Part shown: one piece after another, positions 44,542 through 53,007 of the stretch
Position numbering within the stretch: the stretch's first letter is position 1
Layout: each line of letters starts with the position of its first letter
Assembly (NCBI GenBank): GCA_019635415.1
Contig: JAHBZN010000003.1
Span: 62,001 to 126,000, forward strand
Origin: Ramlibacter sp.
GTDB taxonomy: Bacteria > Pseudomonadota > Gammaproteobacteria > Burkholderiales > Burkholderiaceae_C
Length of the DNA stretch: 64,000 bases
Direction: 5' to 3'
Made by a program: the position numbers and the translations under genes
The notes under the pieces: model-generated
What the model saw: only the letters and a program-made list of their open reading frames with translations
What the model was told of the DNA's origin: nothing
The model's database searches: none

Positions 44542-46218
44542 CTACTTTTTGTCGCGCAGCTCGCGCCGCAGGATCTTGCCGACCGGGGTCTTGGGCAGAT
44601 CGGTGCGGAACTCCACGATCTTGGGCTGCTTGTAACCTGTGAGATTGGCCTTGCAGTAGTCGCGCACCTGCGCTTCGGTGAGTTCGGGGTTCTTCTTCAC
44701 GATCACCAGCTTGACCGCTTCGCCCGACTTGTCATCGGCCACACCCACGGCCGCACACTCCAGGACGCCGTCCAGCTTGGCCACGACATCTTCGACCTCA
44801 TTCGGGTACACGTTGAAGCCGCTGACCAGGATCATGTCCTTCTTGCGGTCCACAATCTTGAAGAAGCCGCGCTCGTCCACGGTGCCGATGTCGCCTGACT
44901 TGAAGAACCCGTCGGCCGTCATGACCTTGGCGGTTTCGTCGGGCCTCTGCCAGTATCCTGCCATGACCTGCGGGCCCTTGATGGCGATCTCACCGGGTTG
45001 GCCCGGGGCCACCTCGTTGCCATCGTCGTCCAGCAGCTTGAAGTAGGTGCTCGGCAGCGGCACGCCAATGGTGCCTGTGTATTCGGTGCTGTTGGTGGGA
45101 TTGCAACTGGCCGACGGACTGGTTTCCGAAAGGCCGTAGCCCTCGCAGATGGGGCAGCCGGTCTTGTCGAGCCAGAGCTTGGCCACGGCGCCCTGCACGG
45201 CCATGCCGCCACCCACGGAAATCTTCAGGTGGCTCCAGTCCACCGTGTTGAAGTCCGGATGGTTGGCCAACCCGTTGAACAGGGTGTTGACCGCCGGAAA
45301 GCTGTGGATGGTGTGCTTGGCCAGTTCCTTGAGCACGGCGGGCAGGTCACGCGGATTGGGGATCAGCACGAGCTTGCCACCCGTGCGCATGGACAGCATC
45401 ATGCCGACCGTGAACGCGAAGATGTGATAGAGCGGCAACGCGCAGACGCTGGTGGACTGCTCCCCGGCCGGCACCTTCTTCATCACCGGCTCGTTCCAGG
45501 CTTCGGACTGGAGCACGTTGGCAATCACGTTGCGGTGCAGCAGCACCGCCCCCTTGGACACGCCGGTGGTCCCGCCGGTGTACTGGAGCACGGCCACATC
45601 GTCCGCCGCCACCACCGGCTTCTTCAGCGAACCGCGCGTGCCTTGCGCCACGGCATCGTTGAAACGCACTGCCCCTGGCAGGCTGTAGGCCGGCACCATC
45701 TTCTTGACATTGCGCACCACGTAGTTGACCAGCGCGCCCTTGAGCAGGCCCAGCTGATCGCCCATGGCGCACAGCACGACATGCTTGACCGGCGTAGCAG
45801 CGATGCACTGCTCCAGCGTGCCCGCGAAATTCTCGATGATGATGATGGCCTTGGCGCCCGAATCCTTGAGCTGGTGCTCGAGTTCACGCGGCGTGTACAG
45901 CGGGTTGACGTTCACCACCACGAAGCCGGCACGCAGAATGGCCGCCACGGCCACGGGATACTGCGGCACGTTGGGCATCATGATCGCCACGCGATCGCCC
46001 TTGGCCAGCCCCAGGCCCTGCAGGTACGCCGCCAGGGCCCGGCTCAGGGAGTCCGTCTGGCCAAAGGTGACGTCCTTGCCCATGAAGCTGTAGGCCACGC
46101 GGTCCGAGTACTTCTGGAAGCTCTCCTCCATCAGCCCCACCAGAGAGGAATAGGCGGAGGCGTCGATGTCGGCCGGAACGCCGGGGGGATAGGCGCTGAG
46201 CCAGGGGCGGTCACTCAT
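44542..46218 (-). CDS. fadD: Long-chain fatty-acid-CoA ligase
   Basis: 558-residue acyl-adenylate-forming enzyme activating fatty acids to CoA esters. The P-loop is LQYTGGTTGVSKGAVLLHRN, the A5 motif GYGLSETSPSASCNP, and the A8 hinge YWQRPDETAKVMTADGFFKS with GDIGTVDERGFFKIVDRKKD; the catalytic lysine is near the end in LPKTPVGKILRREL. GGAG precedes the ATG. Upstream spacer 46219-46340 must hold its promoter and the end of the pnt transcript. Confidence 0.94.
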   Translation of the reverse strand: MSDRPWLSAYPPGVPADIDASAYSSLVGLMEESFQKYSDRVAYSFMGKDVTFGQTDSLSRALAAYLQGLGLAKGDRVAIMMPNVPQYPVAVAAILRAGFVVVNVNPLYTPRELEHQLKDSGAKAIIIIENFAGTLEQCIAATPVKHVVLCAMGDQLGLLKGALVNYVVRNVKKMVPAYSLPGAVRFNDAVAQGTRGSLKKPVVAADDVAVLQYTGGTTGVSKGAVLLHRNVIANVLQSEAWNEPVMKKVPAGEQSTSVCALPLYHIFAFTVGMMLSMRTGGKLVLIPNPRDLPAVLKELAKHTIHSFPAVNTLFNGLANHPDFNTVDWSHLKISVGGGMAVQGAVAKLWLDKTGCPICEGYGLSETSPSASCNPTNSTEYTGTIGVPLPSTYFKLLDDDGNEVAPGQPGEIAIKGPQVMAGYWQRPDETAKVMTADGFFKSGDIGTVDERGFFKIVDRKKDMILVSGFNVYPNEVEDVVAKLDGVLECAAVGVADDKSGEAVKLVIVKKNPELTEAQVRDYCKANLTGYKQPKIVEFRTDLPKTPVGKILRRELRDKK

Positions 46219-46340
46219 TTGTCTTCTCCAGTCGGTCTCAATACTTTTTCAAACTGGCGGATTGTGTCGTGATGAAGCCAGTGGGGTTACTGTGTTTTCC
46301 CTATGAAATTCAAGAGTGGGCGCTCTAGACCGGAGTGGTC

Positions 46341-47759
46341 CTATTCGATGGCCTTGCCCATGTCTTCCACGACCTTCTTGGCATCGCCGAACACCATCAT
46401 GGTCTTGTCCATGTAGAACAGCTCGTTGTCTAGGCCTGCGTAGCCGGCAGCCATGGAGCGCTTGTTCACGATCACGGTCTTGGCCTTGTAGGCCTCCAGG
46501 ATCGGCATGCCATAGATGGGACTGCCCTTGGTGTGCGCGGCCGGGTTCACCACATCGTTGGCACCCAGGATGATGGCCACGTCGGCCTGGCCGAATTCGC
46601 CGTTGATGTCTTCCATCTCGAAGACCTGGTCGTAGGGCACCTCGGCCTCAGCCAGCAGCACGTTCATGTGTCCCGGCATGCGCCCCGCCACCGGATGGAT
46701 CGCGTATTTCACCGTGATGCCTTTTTCCACCAGCTTCTGCGCGAGTTCCTTGACCGCGTGCTGGGCGCGGGCCACCGCCAGACCGTAGCCCGGCACGATC
46801 ACCACCGTCTCGGCGTTGCCCAGCACGAAGGCCGCGTCGTCGGCACTGCCGCTCTTGACGGGACGCTGCTCCTTGGCGCCACCCGTGGCCGCCGCCGCGT
46901 CGCCCCCGAAACCGCCGAGGATCACGTTGAAGAACGAGCGGTTCATGGCCTTGCACATGATGTAGCTCAGGATCGCGCCCGAGGATCCCACCAGCGAACC
47001 CGCCACGATCAGCATCGCATTGTTGAGGCTGAAACCGATGCCCGCCGCCGCCCAGCCCGAGTAGCTGTTGAGCATCGACACCACCACCGGCATGTCGGCA
47101 CCGCCAATCGGGATGATGATGAGCACGCCCATCACAAAGGCCAGCGCCAGCATGGCGAAGAACGCCGGCCAGCTGCCGGTGAACATGAAGACCAGGCCCA
47201 GGCCGATGGTGGCAAGGCCCAGCACGAGGTTGAGCATGTGCTGGCCGGCGAACTGCACCGGCGCGCCCTGGAACAGGCGGAACTTGTACTTGCCGCTGAG
47301 CTTGCCAAAGGCAATGACCGAGCCGCTGAAGGTGATGGCGCCGATGGCGGCGCCGAGGAACAGTTCCAGCCGGTTGCCCGTGGGAATCGGCTCACCGCGC
47401 AGGGCGATGCCGAAGGCGTGCGGCTCGGCCACGGCGGCCACGGCGATGAACACCGCCGCCAGACCGATCATGCTGTGCATGAAGGCGACCAGCTCGGGCA
47501 TCTTGGTCATTTCGACCTTGTTGGCCATGTAGGCACCCAGGCCGCCGCCCACCAGCAGCGCCACCAGCACGTAGGCCAGGCCGGCCGGGTTGCCATTGGC
47601 CAGCTTGAAGATCAGCGCGCCGGTGGTGAGCACGGCAATCGCCATGCCGGTCATGCCAAAGACATTGCCCCGGATCGAGGTGGTGGGATGGCTCAGCCCC
47701 TTCAGGGCCTGGATGAAGCAGATGCTGGCAACGAGGTACAGCAGCGTGACGAGATTCAT
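46341..47759 (-). CDS. pntB: NAD(P) transhydrogenase subunit beta
   Basis: 472-residue inner-membrane subunit with about nine N-terminal spans (residues 1-265) and the NADP(H)-binding domain III at the C-terminus (VVIVPGYGLAVARAQHAVKE, GRMPGHMNVLLAEAEVPYD, ILGANDVVNPAAHTKGSPIY). With the two alpha polypeptides it couples hydride transfer from NADH to NADP+ with proton entry. Start 2 bp after pntAB. Confidence 0.96.
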   Translation of the reverse strand: MNLVTLLYLVASICFIQALKGLSHPTTSIRGNVFGMTGMAIAVLTTGALIFKLANGNPAGLAYVLVALLVGGGLGAYMANKVEMTKMPELVAFMHSMIGLAAVFIAVAAVAEPHAFGIALRGEPIPTGNRLELFLGAAIGAITFSGSVIAFGKLSGKYKFRLFQGAPVQFAGQHMLNLVLGLATIGLGLVFMFTGSWPAFFAMLALAFVMGVLIIIPIGGADMPVVVSMLNSYSGWAAAGIGFSLNNAMLIVAGSLVGSSGAILSYIMCKAMNRSFFNVILGGFGGDAAAATGGAKEQRPVKSGSADDAAFVLGNAETVVIVPGYGLAVARAQHAVKELAQKLVEKGITVKYAIHPVAGRMPGHMNVLLAEAEVPYDQVFEMEDINGEFGQADVAIILGANDVVNPAAHTKGSPIYGMPILEAYKAKTVIVNKRSMAAGYAGLDNELFYMDKTMMVFGDAKKVVEDMGKAIE

Positions 47760-47761
47760 GC

Positions 47762-48091
47762 TCACTTGGCGGCTCCCTCTTCGGCCTGGGGTGCGGCCTT
47801 CCGGTCTTTCTTCTTGAACATCTCGAGCATCCGCCGCGTGACCAGAAACCCGCCAAAGACATTCACCGCGGCCAGCGCCACGGCGAGAACGCCCATGGTC
47901 TTGCCCAGCGGCGTGTCGGTCAGCGCGGCGGCCAGCATGGCCCCCACGATGACGATGGCCGAGATGGCATTGGTCACCGCCATGAGCGGCGTGTGCAGCG
48001 CGGGCGTGACGGTCCAGACCACGTGGTAGCCAACGTAGATGGCCAGCACGAAGATGATGAGGTTGGTGATGGTGTGGGAAACGATTTCCAT
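47762..48091 (-). CDS. pntAB: NAD(P) transhydrogenase subunit alpha part 2 (membrane segment)
   Basis: 109-residue membrane protein with three spans, equal to the C-terminal membrane part of E. coli PntA. It begins MEIVSHTITNLIIFVLAIYV and contains HTPLMAVTNAISAIVIVGAM. A separate gene for this part is the Rhodospirillum-type split arrangement. Tail is charged (FKKKDRKAAP). Confidence 0.95.
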   Translation of the reverse strand: MEIVSHTITNLIIFVLAIYVGYHVVWTVTPALHTPLMAVTNAISAIVIVGAMLAAALTDTPLGKTMGVLAVALAAVNVFGGFLVTRRMLEMFKKKDRKAAPQAEEGAAK

Positions 48092-48106
48092 GGAGTTGCT
48101 CCCGGT

Positions 48107-49234
48107 TTACTTGCGGCGCAATTCGCCGTTTTGCGCCATCAGGCATGCAGCCACGATGTCGTCCTCGAGGTCCACCTTGAGGCCTCCCTCCTTGGGCAGC
48201 ACCAGCTTGAGGAAGTCAAGGACGTTGCGCGCATAGAGCGATGAGGCGTCGGCCGCCACGAGTGCCGGCAGGTTGGTCTCGCCCACGAGGGTCACGCCGT
48301 GCTTCACCACGGTCCGATCGGCTTCGCTCAGCGGGCAGTTGCCGCCGCCGTCCGGTCCCTTGCCGGCCGCGATGTCGACGATCACCGACCCGGGCTTCAT
48401 GGACTTGACCATGTCTTCGGTGATCAGCGTGGGGGCCGCGCGGCCGGGAATCAGGGCAGTGGAGATCACGATGTCAGCCAGCGCCACGCGCTTGGCGACT
48501 TCCGCCTTCTGGCGCTCGAGCCAGCTTGGCGGCATCGGCCGGGCATAGCCCCCCACGCCTTCTGCGGCCTCGCGCTCCTCGGCCGTCTCGTAGGGCACAT
48601 CGATGAACTTGGCGCCCAGCGACTCCACCTGCTCCTTCACGCTGGGACGCACATCGGAGGCCTCGATCACCGCGCCCAGCCGCTTGGCCGTGGCGATGGC
48701 CTGCAGGCCCGCGACGCCCACGCCGAGGATGACCACGCGGGCCGCCTTGACGGTGCCGGCCGCGGTCATGAGCATGGGGAAGAAGCGCTGGTACTTGTCA
48801 GCCGCCATCATCACGGCCTTGTAGCCCGCAATGTTGGCCTGGGAGCTCAGCACGTCCATGCTCTGCGCACGCGTGGTGCGCGGCGCGGCCTCCAGGGCGA
48901 AAGCCGTGAGCCCGGCACTGGCCAGGCGCTCCAGGCCCGGCGCATCGAAGGGATTGAGCATGCCCACCAGGGCGGTGCCCGGCTTCATCTGGGCCGTCTC
49001 GGCCGGCGATGGGCTGCGCACCTTGAGCACGAGGTCGCAGGCCAGCGCGCCGGCTGCGTCGGTGATCTCGGCTCCGGCGGCCACGTAGGCCTCGTCGGTG
49101 GCGCTGGCGGGGACGCCCGCGCCCGACTGGATGCGAAGCGTGTGTCCCTGGGCCTTGAGTTTTTTGGCCGTTTCGGGGGTAACGGCAACACGGGTTTCAC
49201 CCACCGTGGTTTCGGCAGGTACGCCAATCAGCAT
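48107..49234 (-). CDS. pntAA: NAD(P) transhydrogenase subunit alpha part 1 (NAD-binding)
   Basis: 375-residue cytosolic NAD(H)-binding domain I, related to alanine dehydrogenase. It begins MLIGVPAETTVGETRVAVTP; the Rossmann loop is VVILGVGVAGLQAIATAKRL and the mobile-loop region TALIPGRAAPTLITEDMV. GAGGAGAC lies before the ATG. First gene of the pnt operon. The 111 bp upstream hold its promoter region and the end of the second ExbD gene. Confidence 0.96.
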   Translation of the reverse strand: MLIGVPAETTVGETRVAVTPETAKKLKAQGHTLRIQSGAGVPASATDEAYVAAGAEITDAAGALACDLVLKVRSPSPAETAQMKPGTALVGMLNPFDAPGLERLASAGLTAFALEAAPRTTRAQSMDVLSSQANIAGYKAVMMAADKYQRFFPMLMTAAGTVKAARVVILGVGVAGLQAIATAKRLGAVIEASDVRPSVKEQVESLGAKFIDVPYETAEEREAAEGVGGYARPMPPSWLERQKAEVAKRVALADIVISTALIPGRAAPTLITEDMVKSMKPGSVIVDIAAGKGPDGGGNCPLSEADRTVVKHGVTLVGETNLPALVAADASSLYARNVLDFLKLVLPKEGGLKVDLEDDIVAACLMAQNGELRRK

Positions 49235-49345
49235 GGACGTGTCTCCTCGACTGTTGAGATGGAAAGCTGAACGTTAGCTTACATGAGTTTGCCGCCAATA
49301 TTAGAGAGACACAACGATGCCGCCCCCGGCACCCGCGCCGGTCCG

Positions 49346-49774
49346 TCAGGGCGCGTACTGCTCCGAGCCCACGATGCCGACCCTCACCAGCCCCAGTCTC
49401 TGCGAAGCGGCCAGCACGGCCGCCACCGCCTCGTAGCGGGCGGCCCGGTCGGGCCGCAGGTGAATCTCTGGCTGGTCCGCCTGGGCCGCGGCCACCTGCA
49501 GGCGCCGCTCCAGCGCAGCCTGGTCCGCGAGGGCCTCGCCGTTCCACAGCACCTGTCCCGTTGGCGTCACATCGACCCGCACCACCTCGGGCAGCACCTG
49601 CCGTGGAGGCGGCGGCGCGCCAGGCATGTCGATGCTGACCGAATGCAGCTGGATCGGGATCGTGATGATCAGCATGACCAGCAACACCAGCAGCACGTCG
49701 ACCAGCGGCGTGGTGTTGATGTCGACCATCACCTCGGCATCGGGATCGGCGCCAGGGCCCGGGCTCATGGCCAT
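49346..49774 (-). CDS. exbD: ExbD/TolR-family protein, second of tandem pair
   Basis: 142 residues with an N-terminal span (VDVLLVLLVMLIITIPIQL, with the essential aspartate in TTPLVDVLL) and a periplasmic part ending LVRVGIVGSEQY. It starts 2 bp after another ExbD gene, and the two may form a heteromer with the ExbB at 50224-51075. Tandem ExbD genes occur in other TonB systems (for example in Xanthomonas). GGGAGG lies upstream. Confidence 0.9.
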   Translation of the reverse strand: MAMSPGPGADPDAEVMVDINTTPLVDVLLVLLVMLIITIPIQLHSVSIDMPGAPPPPRQVLPEVVRVDVTPTGQVLWNGEALADQAALERRLQVAAAQADQPEIHLRPDRAARYEAVAAVLAASQRLGLVRVGIVGSEQYAP

Positions 49775-49776
49775 GC

Positions 49777-50202
49777 TCAGCCGCCTCCCGGAGGATCGGT
49801 CACGAAACCGATGCGCGCGATGCCCATCTGCTGACAGGCGTAGACCACCCGGCCAATGGGCTCATAGCTGCCGCGCGCGTCGCCGCGGATGTGCACCTCG
49901 GGTTGCGGGGTCATCAGCGCCACCTGCGACAGCAGGGTGGTGAGCATCTGCGGATTCTCCAGCCGGGTGTCGAACCAGTAGGTGTTGCCCCGGGCATCCA
50001 CCGTGATGATCACGTTCTCGGCCCGGGTGTCGCTGGCCTGGCTCGGCTCGCGCGGAAGGCTCACCGCCACCGAGCTGTTGACTACCGGAATGGTGATCAG
50101 GAAGATGATCAGCAGCACCAGCATCACGTCGACCAGCGGCGTGGTGTTGATCTCGGCGATCAACGCGTCCTCGCGGGCTTCGGTTTTCCAGCGGATGGCC
50201 AT
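49777..50202 (-). CDS. exbD: ExbD/TolR-family protein, first of tandem pair
   Basis: 141 residues. It starts MAIRWKTEAREDALIAEINT, has the span TTPLVDVMLVLLIIFLITIP with the key aspartate, and a periplasmic domain (VRGDARGS-like region, ARIGFVTDPPGGG end). ATG at 50202 chosen because AGGAG lies 9 bp upstream; an in-frame TTG two codons earlier is less likely. It is 21 bp after exbB and 2 bp before the second exbD. Confidence 0.9.
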   Translation of the reverse strand: MAIRWKTEAREDALIAEINTTPLVDVMLVLLIIFLITIPVVNSSVAVSLPREPSQASDTRAENVIITVDARGNTYWFDTRLENPQMLTTLLSQVALMTPQPEVHIRGDARGSYEPIGRVVYACQQMGIARIGFVTDPPGGG

Positions 50203-50223
50203 GGGCAAAGGCTCCTGCAGGCG

Positions 50224-51075
50224 TCATCGCTTGCCGCTGGCCGCGAGCAGCACGGTGTGCAGGTCGGAGCCAAAGGCCCGCACCGTGTCCATCGCGACCT
50301 TGTTGCGCCGCACCAGCCAGTTGTAGCCCAGCACGGCCGGCACGGCCACCGCGAGGCCGATGGCGGTCATGATCAGGGCCTCGCCCACTGGGCCGGCCAC
50401 GCGGTCGATGCTGGCCTGGCCCGAGGCACCAATCTTCACGAGCGCGTTGTAGATCCCCCAGACCGTGCCGAACAGGCCCACGAAAGGCGCCGTGGACCCC
50501 ACCGTGGCCAGCACGGCCAGCCCTTCCTGGGTGCGGCTGTGCACCGTATTGACGGCGCGCTCGATGCTCTGCGCCACCCAGGTGTTCAGGTCGACCTGGC
50601 CGATCAGTCCGTCGTGCTTGCGCGTGGCCTCCAGGGCGGACTCCGCGATGAAGCGGTAGGGGCTGCCCTTGTCCAGCTTGTCGGCGCCCTGGCGCACCGT
50701 GTCAGCGGCCCAGAAACCGCGCGCGGCCGCGCGACCCTGGCCACCCATGCGTGACTGCGCCACCAGCTTGGTCACCAGCACATACCAGCTGCCGACCGAC
50801 ATGGCCAGCAGCACCAGCAGCGTGCCCCGCGCCACGAGGTCGCCCTGTTCCCACAGCGCCCGCAGGCCGTAGGGATTGGCGCCCGTGCTCGTGGAGGGCG
50901 GCAGCTTGACCGATGCCGGCGAGGCTGTTGCCGCTGGTGCGCCCAGCGCGGGGGAGGCCGCCAGCACCGGCGACGACGCGGTCTCGGCCGCGGGCGCCTG
51001 ACTCTGCGCCTGCGCGACGGGGAACACGATGAACAGGGCCACGAGGGACAGGGCAAGCAGGAGTCGGACGGTCAT
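50224..51075 (-). CDS. exbB: MotA/TolQ/ExbB proton channel family protein with N-terminal extension
   Basis: 283 residues. A cleavable-looking signal (LLALSLVALFIVFPVAQAQS) and an Ala/Pro/Ser-rich stretch to about residue 65 precede the three-span ExbB core (RGTLLVLLAMSVGSWYVLV; LAVLATVGSTAPFVGLFGTV; MTAIGLAVAVPAVLGYNWLV). Such long periplasmic N-termini are known in Pseudomonas-type ExbB. The core is clearly paralogous to the ExbB at 29601-30266. No Shine-Dalgarno is seen before the ATG at 51075. Confidence 0.9.
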   Translation of the reverse strand: MTVRLLLALSLVALFIVFPVAQAQSQAPAAETASSPVLAASPALGAPAATASPASVKLPPSTSTGANPYGLRALWEQGDLVARGTLLVLLAMSVGSWYVLVTKLVAQSRMGGQGRAAARGFWAADTVRQGADKLDKGSPYRFIAESALEATRKHDGLIGQVDLNTWVAQSIERAVNTVHSRTQEGLAVLATVGSTAPFVGLFGTVWGIYNALVKIGASGQASIDRVAGPVGEALIMTAIGLAVAVPAVLGYNWLVRRNKVAMDTVRAFGSDLHTVLLAASGKR

Positions 51076-51139
51076 GGGCAGGAGGAAGTTAGGGAACGTC
51101 ACTGCGCATTGTGAAGCACACCGCCTGCGCGGCCGCTCC

Positions 51140-51145
51140 GATAAT
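51140..51145 (+). promoter_or_regulatory. -10 element abutting nudJ
   Basis: GATAAT ends 6 bp before the nudJ ATG (51152), so transcription should begin at or next to the start codon, giving a leaderless mRNA. No Shine-Dalgarno is present and no clear -35 was seen. Confidence 0.4.
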
Positions 51146-51151
51146 GCGCGG

Positions 51152-51631
51152 ATGAGAGAACGATGGAAACCCAGCGTCACCGTGGCCGCGGTCATCGAGC
51201 GCGACGGCCGCTTCCTGCTGGTGGAGGAACACACCACCGAGGGCTTGAAGCTCAACAACGCGGCAGGCCATCTGGACCCGGGCGAGTCGCCCGCGCAGGG
51301 CTGTGCGCGTGAGGCACTGGAGGAAACGGCTCACCTGTTCCGCCCCACGGCCCTGGTGGGTGTCTACCTCGCGCGCTTCGAGCGAGCGGGAACCGGCGAG
51401 GACGTGACCTACCTTCGCTTCGCGTTCTGTGGCGAGCTGGGCGAACTGCAGGCCGGCCGCGCACTGGACGAGGGCATCGTGCGGACCCTGTGGATGACCG
51501 CCGACGAAATCCGGGCCTGTCCCGAACGCCACCGCAGTCCACTGCTGCTGCGCTGCCTCGAAGACTACCTGGCGGGCGCGCGATACCCGTTGTCGCTGGT
51601 CTACACCGACCCGGGCGTGATGCGCGGCTGA
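51152..51631 (+). CDS. nudJ: Nudix hydrolase, NudJ-like phosphatase
   Basis: 159-residue cytosolic Nudix enzyme; E. coli NudJ hydrolyses thiamine and other nucleoside di/triphosphate derivatives. The Nudix box is GHLDPGESPAQGCAREALEE (Gly39 to Glu58) with REALEET and an Ala in place of the usual late Gly, as in NudJ. In E. coli nudJ adjoins mnmA; here a leftward proline-rich gene lies between the two, and nudJ itself is sandwiched between that gene and exbB. Start at 51152 is the family N-terminus (MRERWKPSVTVAAVIERDG). Confidence 0.9.
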   Translation: MRERWKPSVTVAAVIERDGRFLLVEEHTTEGLKLNNAAGHLDPGESPAQGCAREALEETAHLFRPTALVGVYLARFERAGTGEDVTYLRFAFCGELGELQAGRALDEGIVRTLWMTADEIRACPERHRSPLLLRCLEDYLAGARYPLSLVYTDPGVMRG

Positions 51632-51639
51632 GCCGGCAC

Positions 51640-52986
51640 TCATTTCGGGCACCGCCCCTGCAGCGCCTTGGCCGCCAGGACCGGGGCCGCCAGCAAGCCG
51701 CCCACGGTTTCCGTTCGCCCCGGCGCGCGCGCGCAGTCTTCGAGCCCCGCGTCCCGCACGTCCTGCGCGAACGGGTCGCGCGGACGGTCCCGGCGCAACT
51801 GTTCGTTGGCCATGTCGGCCAGGCTGCGGCGCGGCTGGATGCGGTAAGGCCCCGGCAGCGCCGGCAGGTTCGGCACCAGGGCCGGCCGCGGCTCGAAGCC
51901 CCGGGGCGCCGCGCGGCCCGAACCCGCCCCGCCCAGACCCCCCGGCAAGCCGACCAGCCCGCTGCCACCCGCAGCGCCGCCCCGTGAGCCGGCAGGCGCC
52001 GGTGTGCCGGACGCAGCCCCTGCCCCGCCGGGCGGAGCCACCAGCACGGGCACGGCCTGGGTGGCCGCGGGCGATCCCGCCGGAACCGGCACGTCCACCA
52101 CAGGGCTCTGCAACCGCTCGATCGGGGCGGGCACGGGGGCAGGCGCTGGCGCGGGAGCCGGCGGGGCCGGCTGGGGTGGGGCGGGAGGCGTCGGCGAGGG
52201 CGCAGGCGACGGGTCGGGAGGGGCCACGGGCGTCGGGACCGCCACCGGCTCGGGGGGTGGCGCAAGCACAGGGGCGGGCGCAGGGGCGGGCACAGCTACC
52301 GGGGCCGGTGCTGGCGCCGGCACGGGCACCGGTGCGGGGACAGGCGGCAGCGGCGCCGGAGGCGCGGGCAACGGCGTCGGTACGGAAACGGGCGGTGCCG
52401 GGACAGGCGCTGGCGCGGGGGGCACGGGCGCGGGGGGAACCGGGGCTTCAGGCACGGGCGCCGGACTGGGCGCCGGACTGGGCGCCGGACTGGGCACCGG
52501 GACGGGCGCGGGAGCGGGAGCGGGCAGCGGCGGCAGCGCCACCGGCTCGGGGGGTACGACGGCGGGGGGCGTTTCCGGCGGCGCGGGCGGCGGCTCCACG
52601 ACCGGCTCAGGCTGGGGCTGCGACGGCGCCGGGGCTGCGGCCTTGGGCGCACCGGCCTGCCTGACCGGCGCCGGACTGGCCGGTGGCAACTGGCGGGTGG
52701 TCTGCAACGGGACGCTGGATTCCGGCGTGTTGGAAAACACCGGCAGATCCGTGGTGGCACGCAGGTTGAGGGCCGGCGGTGTGATGGCGCGGCTGACCGG
52801 CGCCGCGTCCTCGGCCGGGCCCAGGGGCCGGGCGTACTGGTACACCACATAGCGGATGGCGCGTTCCACGGGCCAGTGCTGGTTGAGGAACCACAGCAGC
52901 GCCACATGCAGCGCCCCCACCAGCAGCAGGGCCTGAGGCGAGGCGCGCTGTGGGGGCAAGGACGGGGGCGGAAGCCGCATGAGCAT
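51640..52986 (-). CDS. Proline-rich TonB-like membrane-anchored protein without a TonB C-terminal domain
   Basis: 448 residues. One N-terminal span ([16 protein letters not shown], about 20-35) anchors it. Residues about 135-330 are almost entirely Pro/Ala/Val in [13 protein letters not shown] repeats, long enough to cross the periplasm. A Gly-rich stretch follows at about 350-385, then a short C-terminal domain ([31 protein letters not shown]). The layout is TonB/TolA-like and ExbB-ExbD-ExbD genes lie downstream on the same strand, but the canonical TonB C-terminal fold is not visible. Two ATGs (52986, 52980) are possible. Confidence 0.75.
   Translation of the reverse strand: MLMRLPPPSLPPQRASPQALLLVGALHVALLWFLNQHWPVERAIRYVVYQYARPLGPAEDAAPVSRAITPPALNLRATTDLPVFSNTPESSVPLQTTRQLPPASPAPVRQAGAPKAAAPAPSQPQPEPVVEPPPAPPETPPAVVPPEPVALPPLPAPAPAPVPVPSPAPSPAPSPAPVPEAPVPPAPVPPAPAPVPAPPVSVPTPLPAPPAPLPPVPAPVPVPAPAPAPVAVPAPAPAPVLAPPPEPVAVPTPVAPPDPSPAPSPTPPAPPQPAPPAPAPAPAPVPAPIERLQSPVVDVPVPAGSPAATQAVPVLVAPPGGAGAASGTPAPAGSRGGAAGGSGLVGLPGGLGGAGSGRAAPRGFEPRPALVPNLPALPGPYRIQPRRSLADMANEQLRRDRPRDPFAQDVRDAGLEDCARAPGRTETVGGLLAAPVLAAKALQGRCPK
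52461..52496 (-). repeat. 12-bp tandem repeat in the proline-rich gene
   Basis: Three copies of CCGGACTGGGCG (the last ending A) in a row, encoding the SPAP units of [13 protein letters not shown]. In-frame and slippage-prone, so the linker length may vary between strains. Confidence 0.8.
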
Positions 52987-52991
52987 GGCCT

Positions 52992-53000
52992 TGGGATAAT
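52992..53000 (+). promoter_or_regulatory. Extended -10 element abutting mnmA
   Basis: TGG-GATAAT at 52992-53000 ends 7 bp before the mnmA ATG (53008). There is no Shine-Dalgarno, so mnmA is probably leaderless. The element overlaps the region just upstream of the divergent proline-rich gene. Confidence 0.45.
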
Positions 53001-53007
53001 CGCACAG

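Noticed and set aside
52461..52496. Possible CRISPR-like or minisatellite array
   Set aside because: Only three 12-bp in-frame units with no spacers; simple coding repeat.
52004..52852. Gly/Ala/Thr repeat frame opposite the proline-rich gene
   Set aside because: It is the mirror of Pro/Ala codons. The minus-strand frame has a membrane anchor and an ExbBD context.
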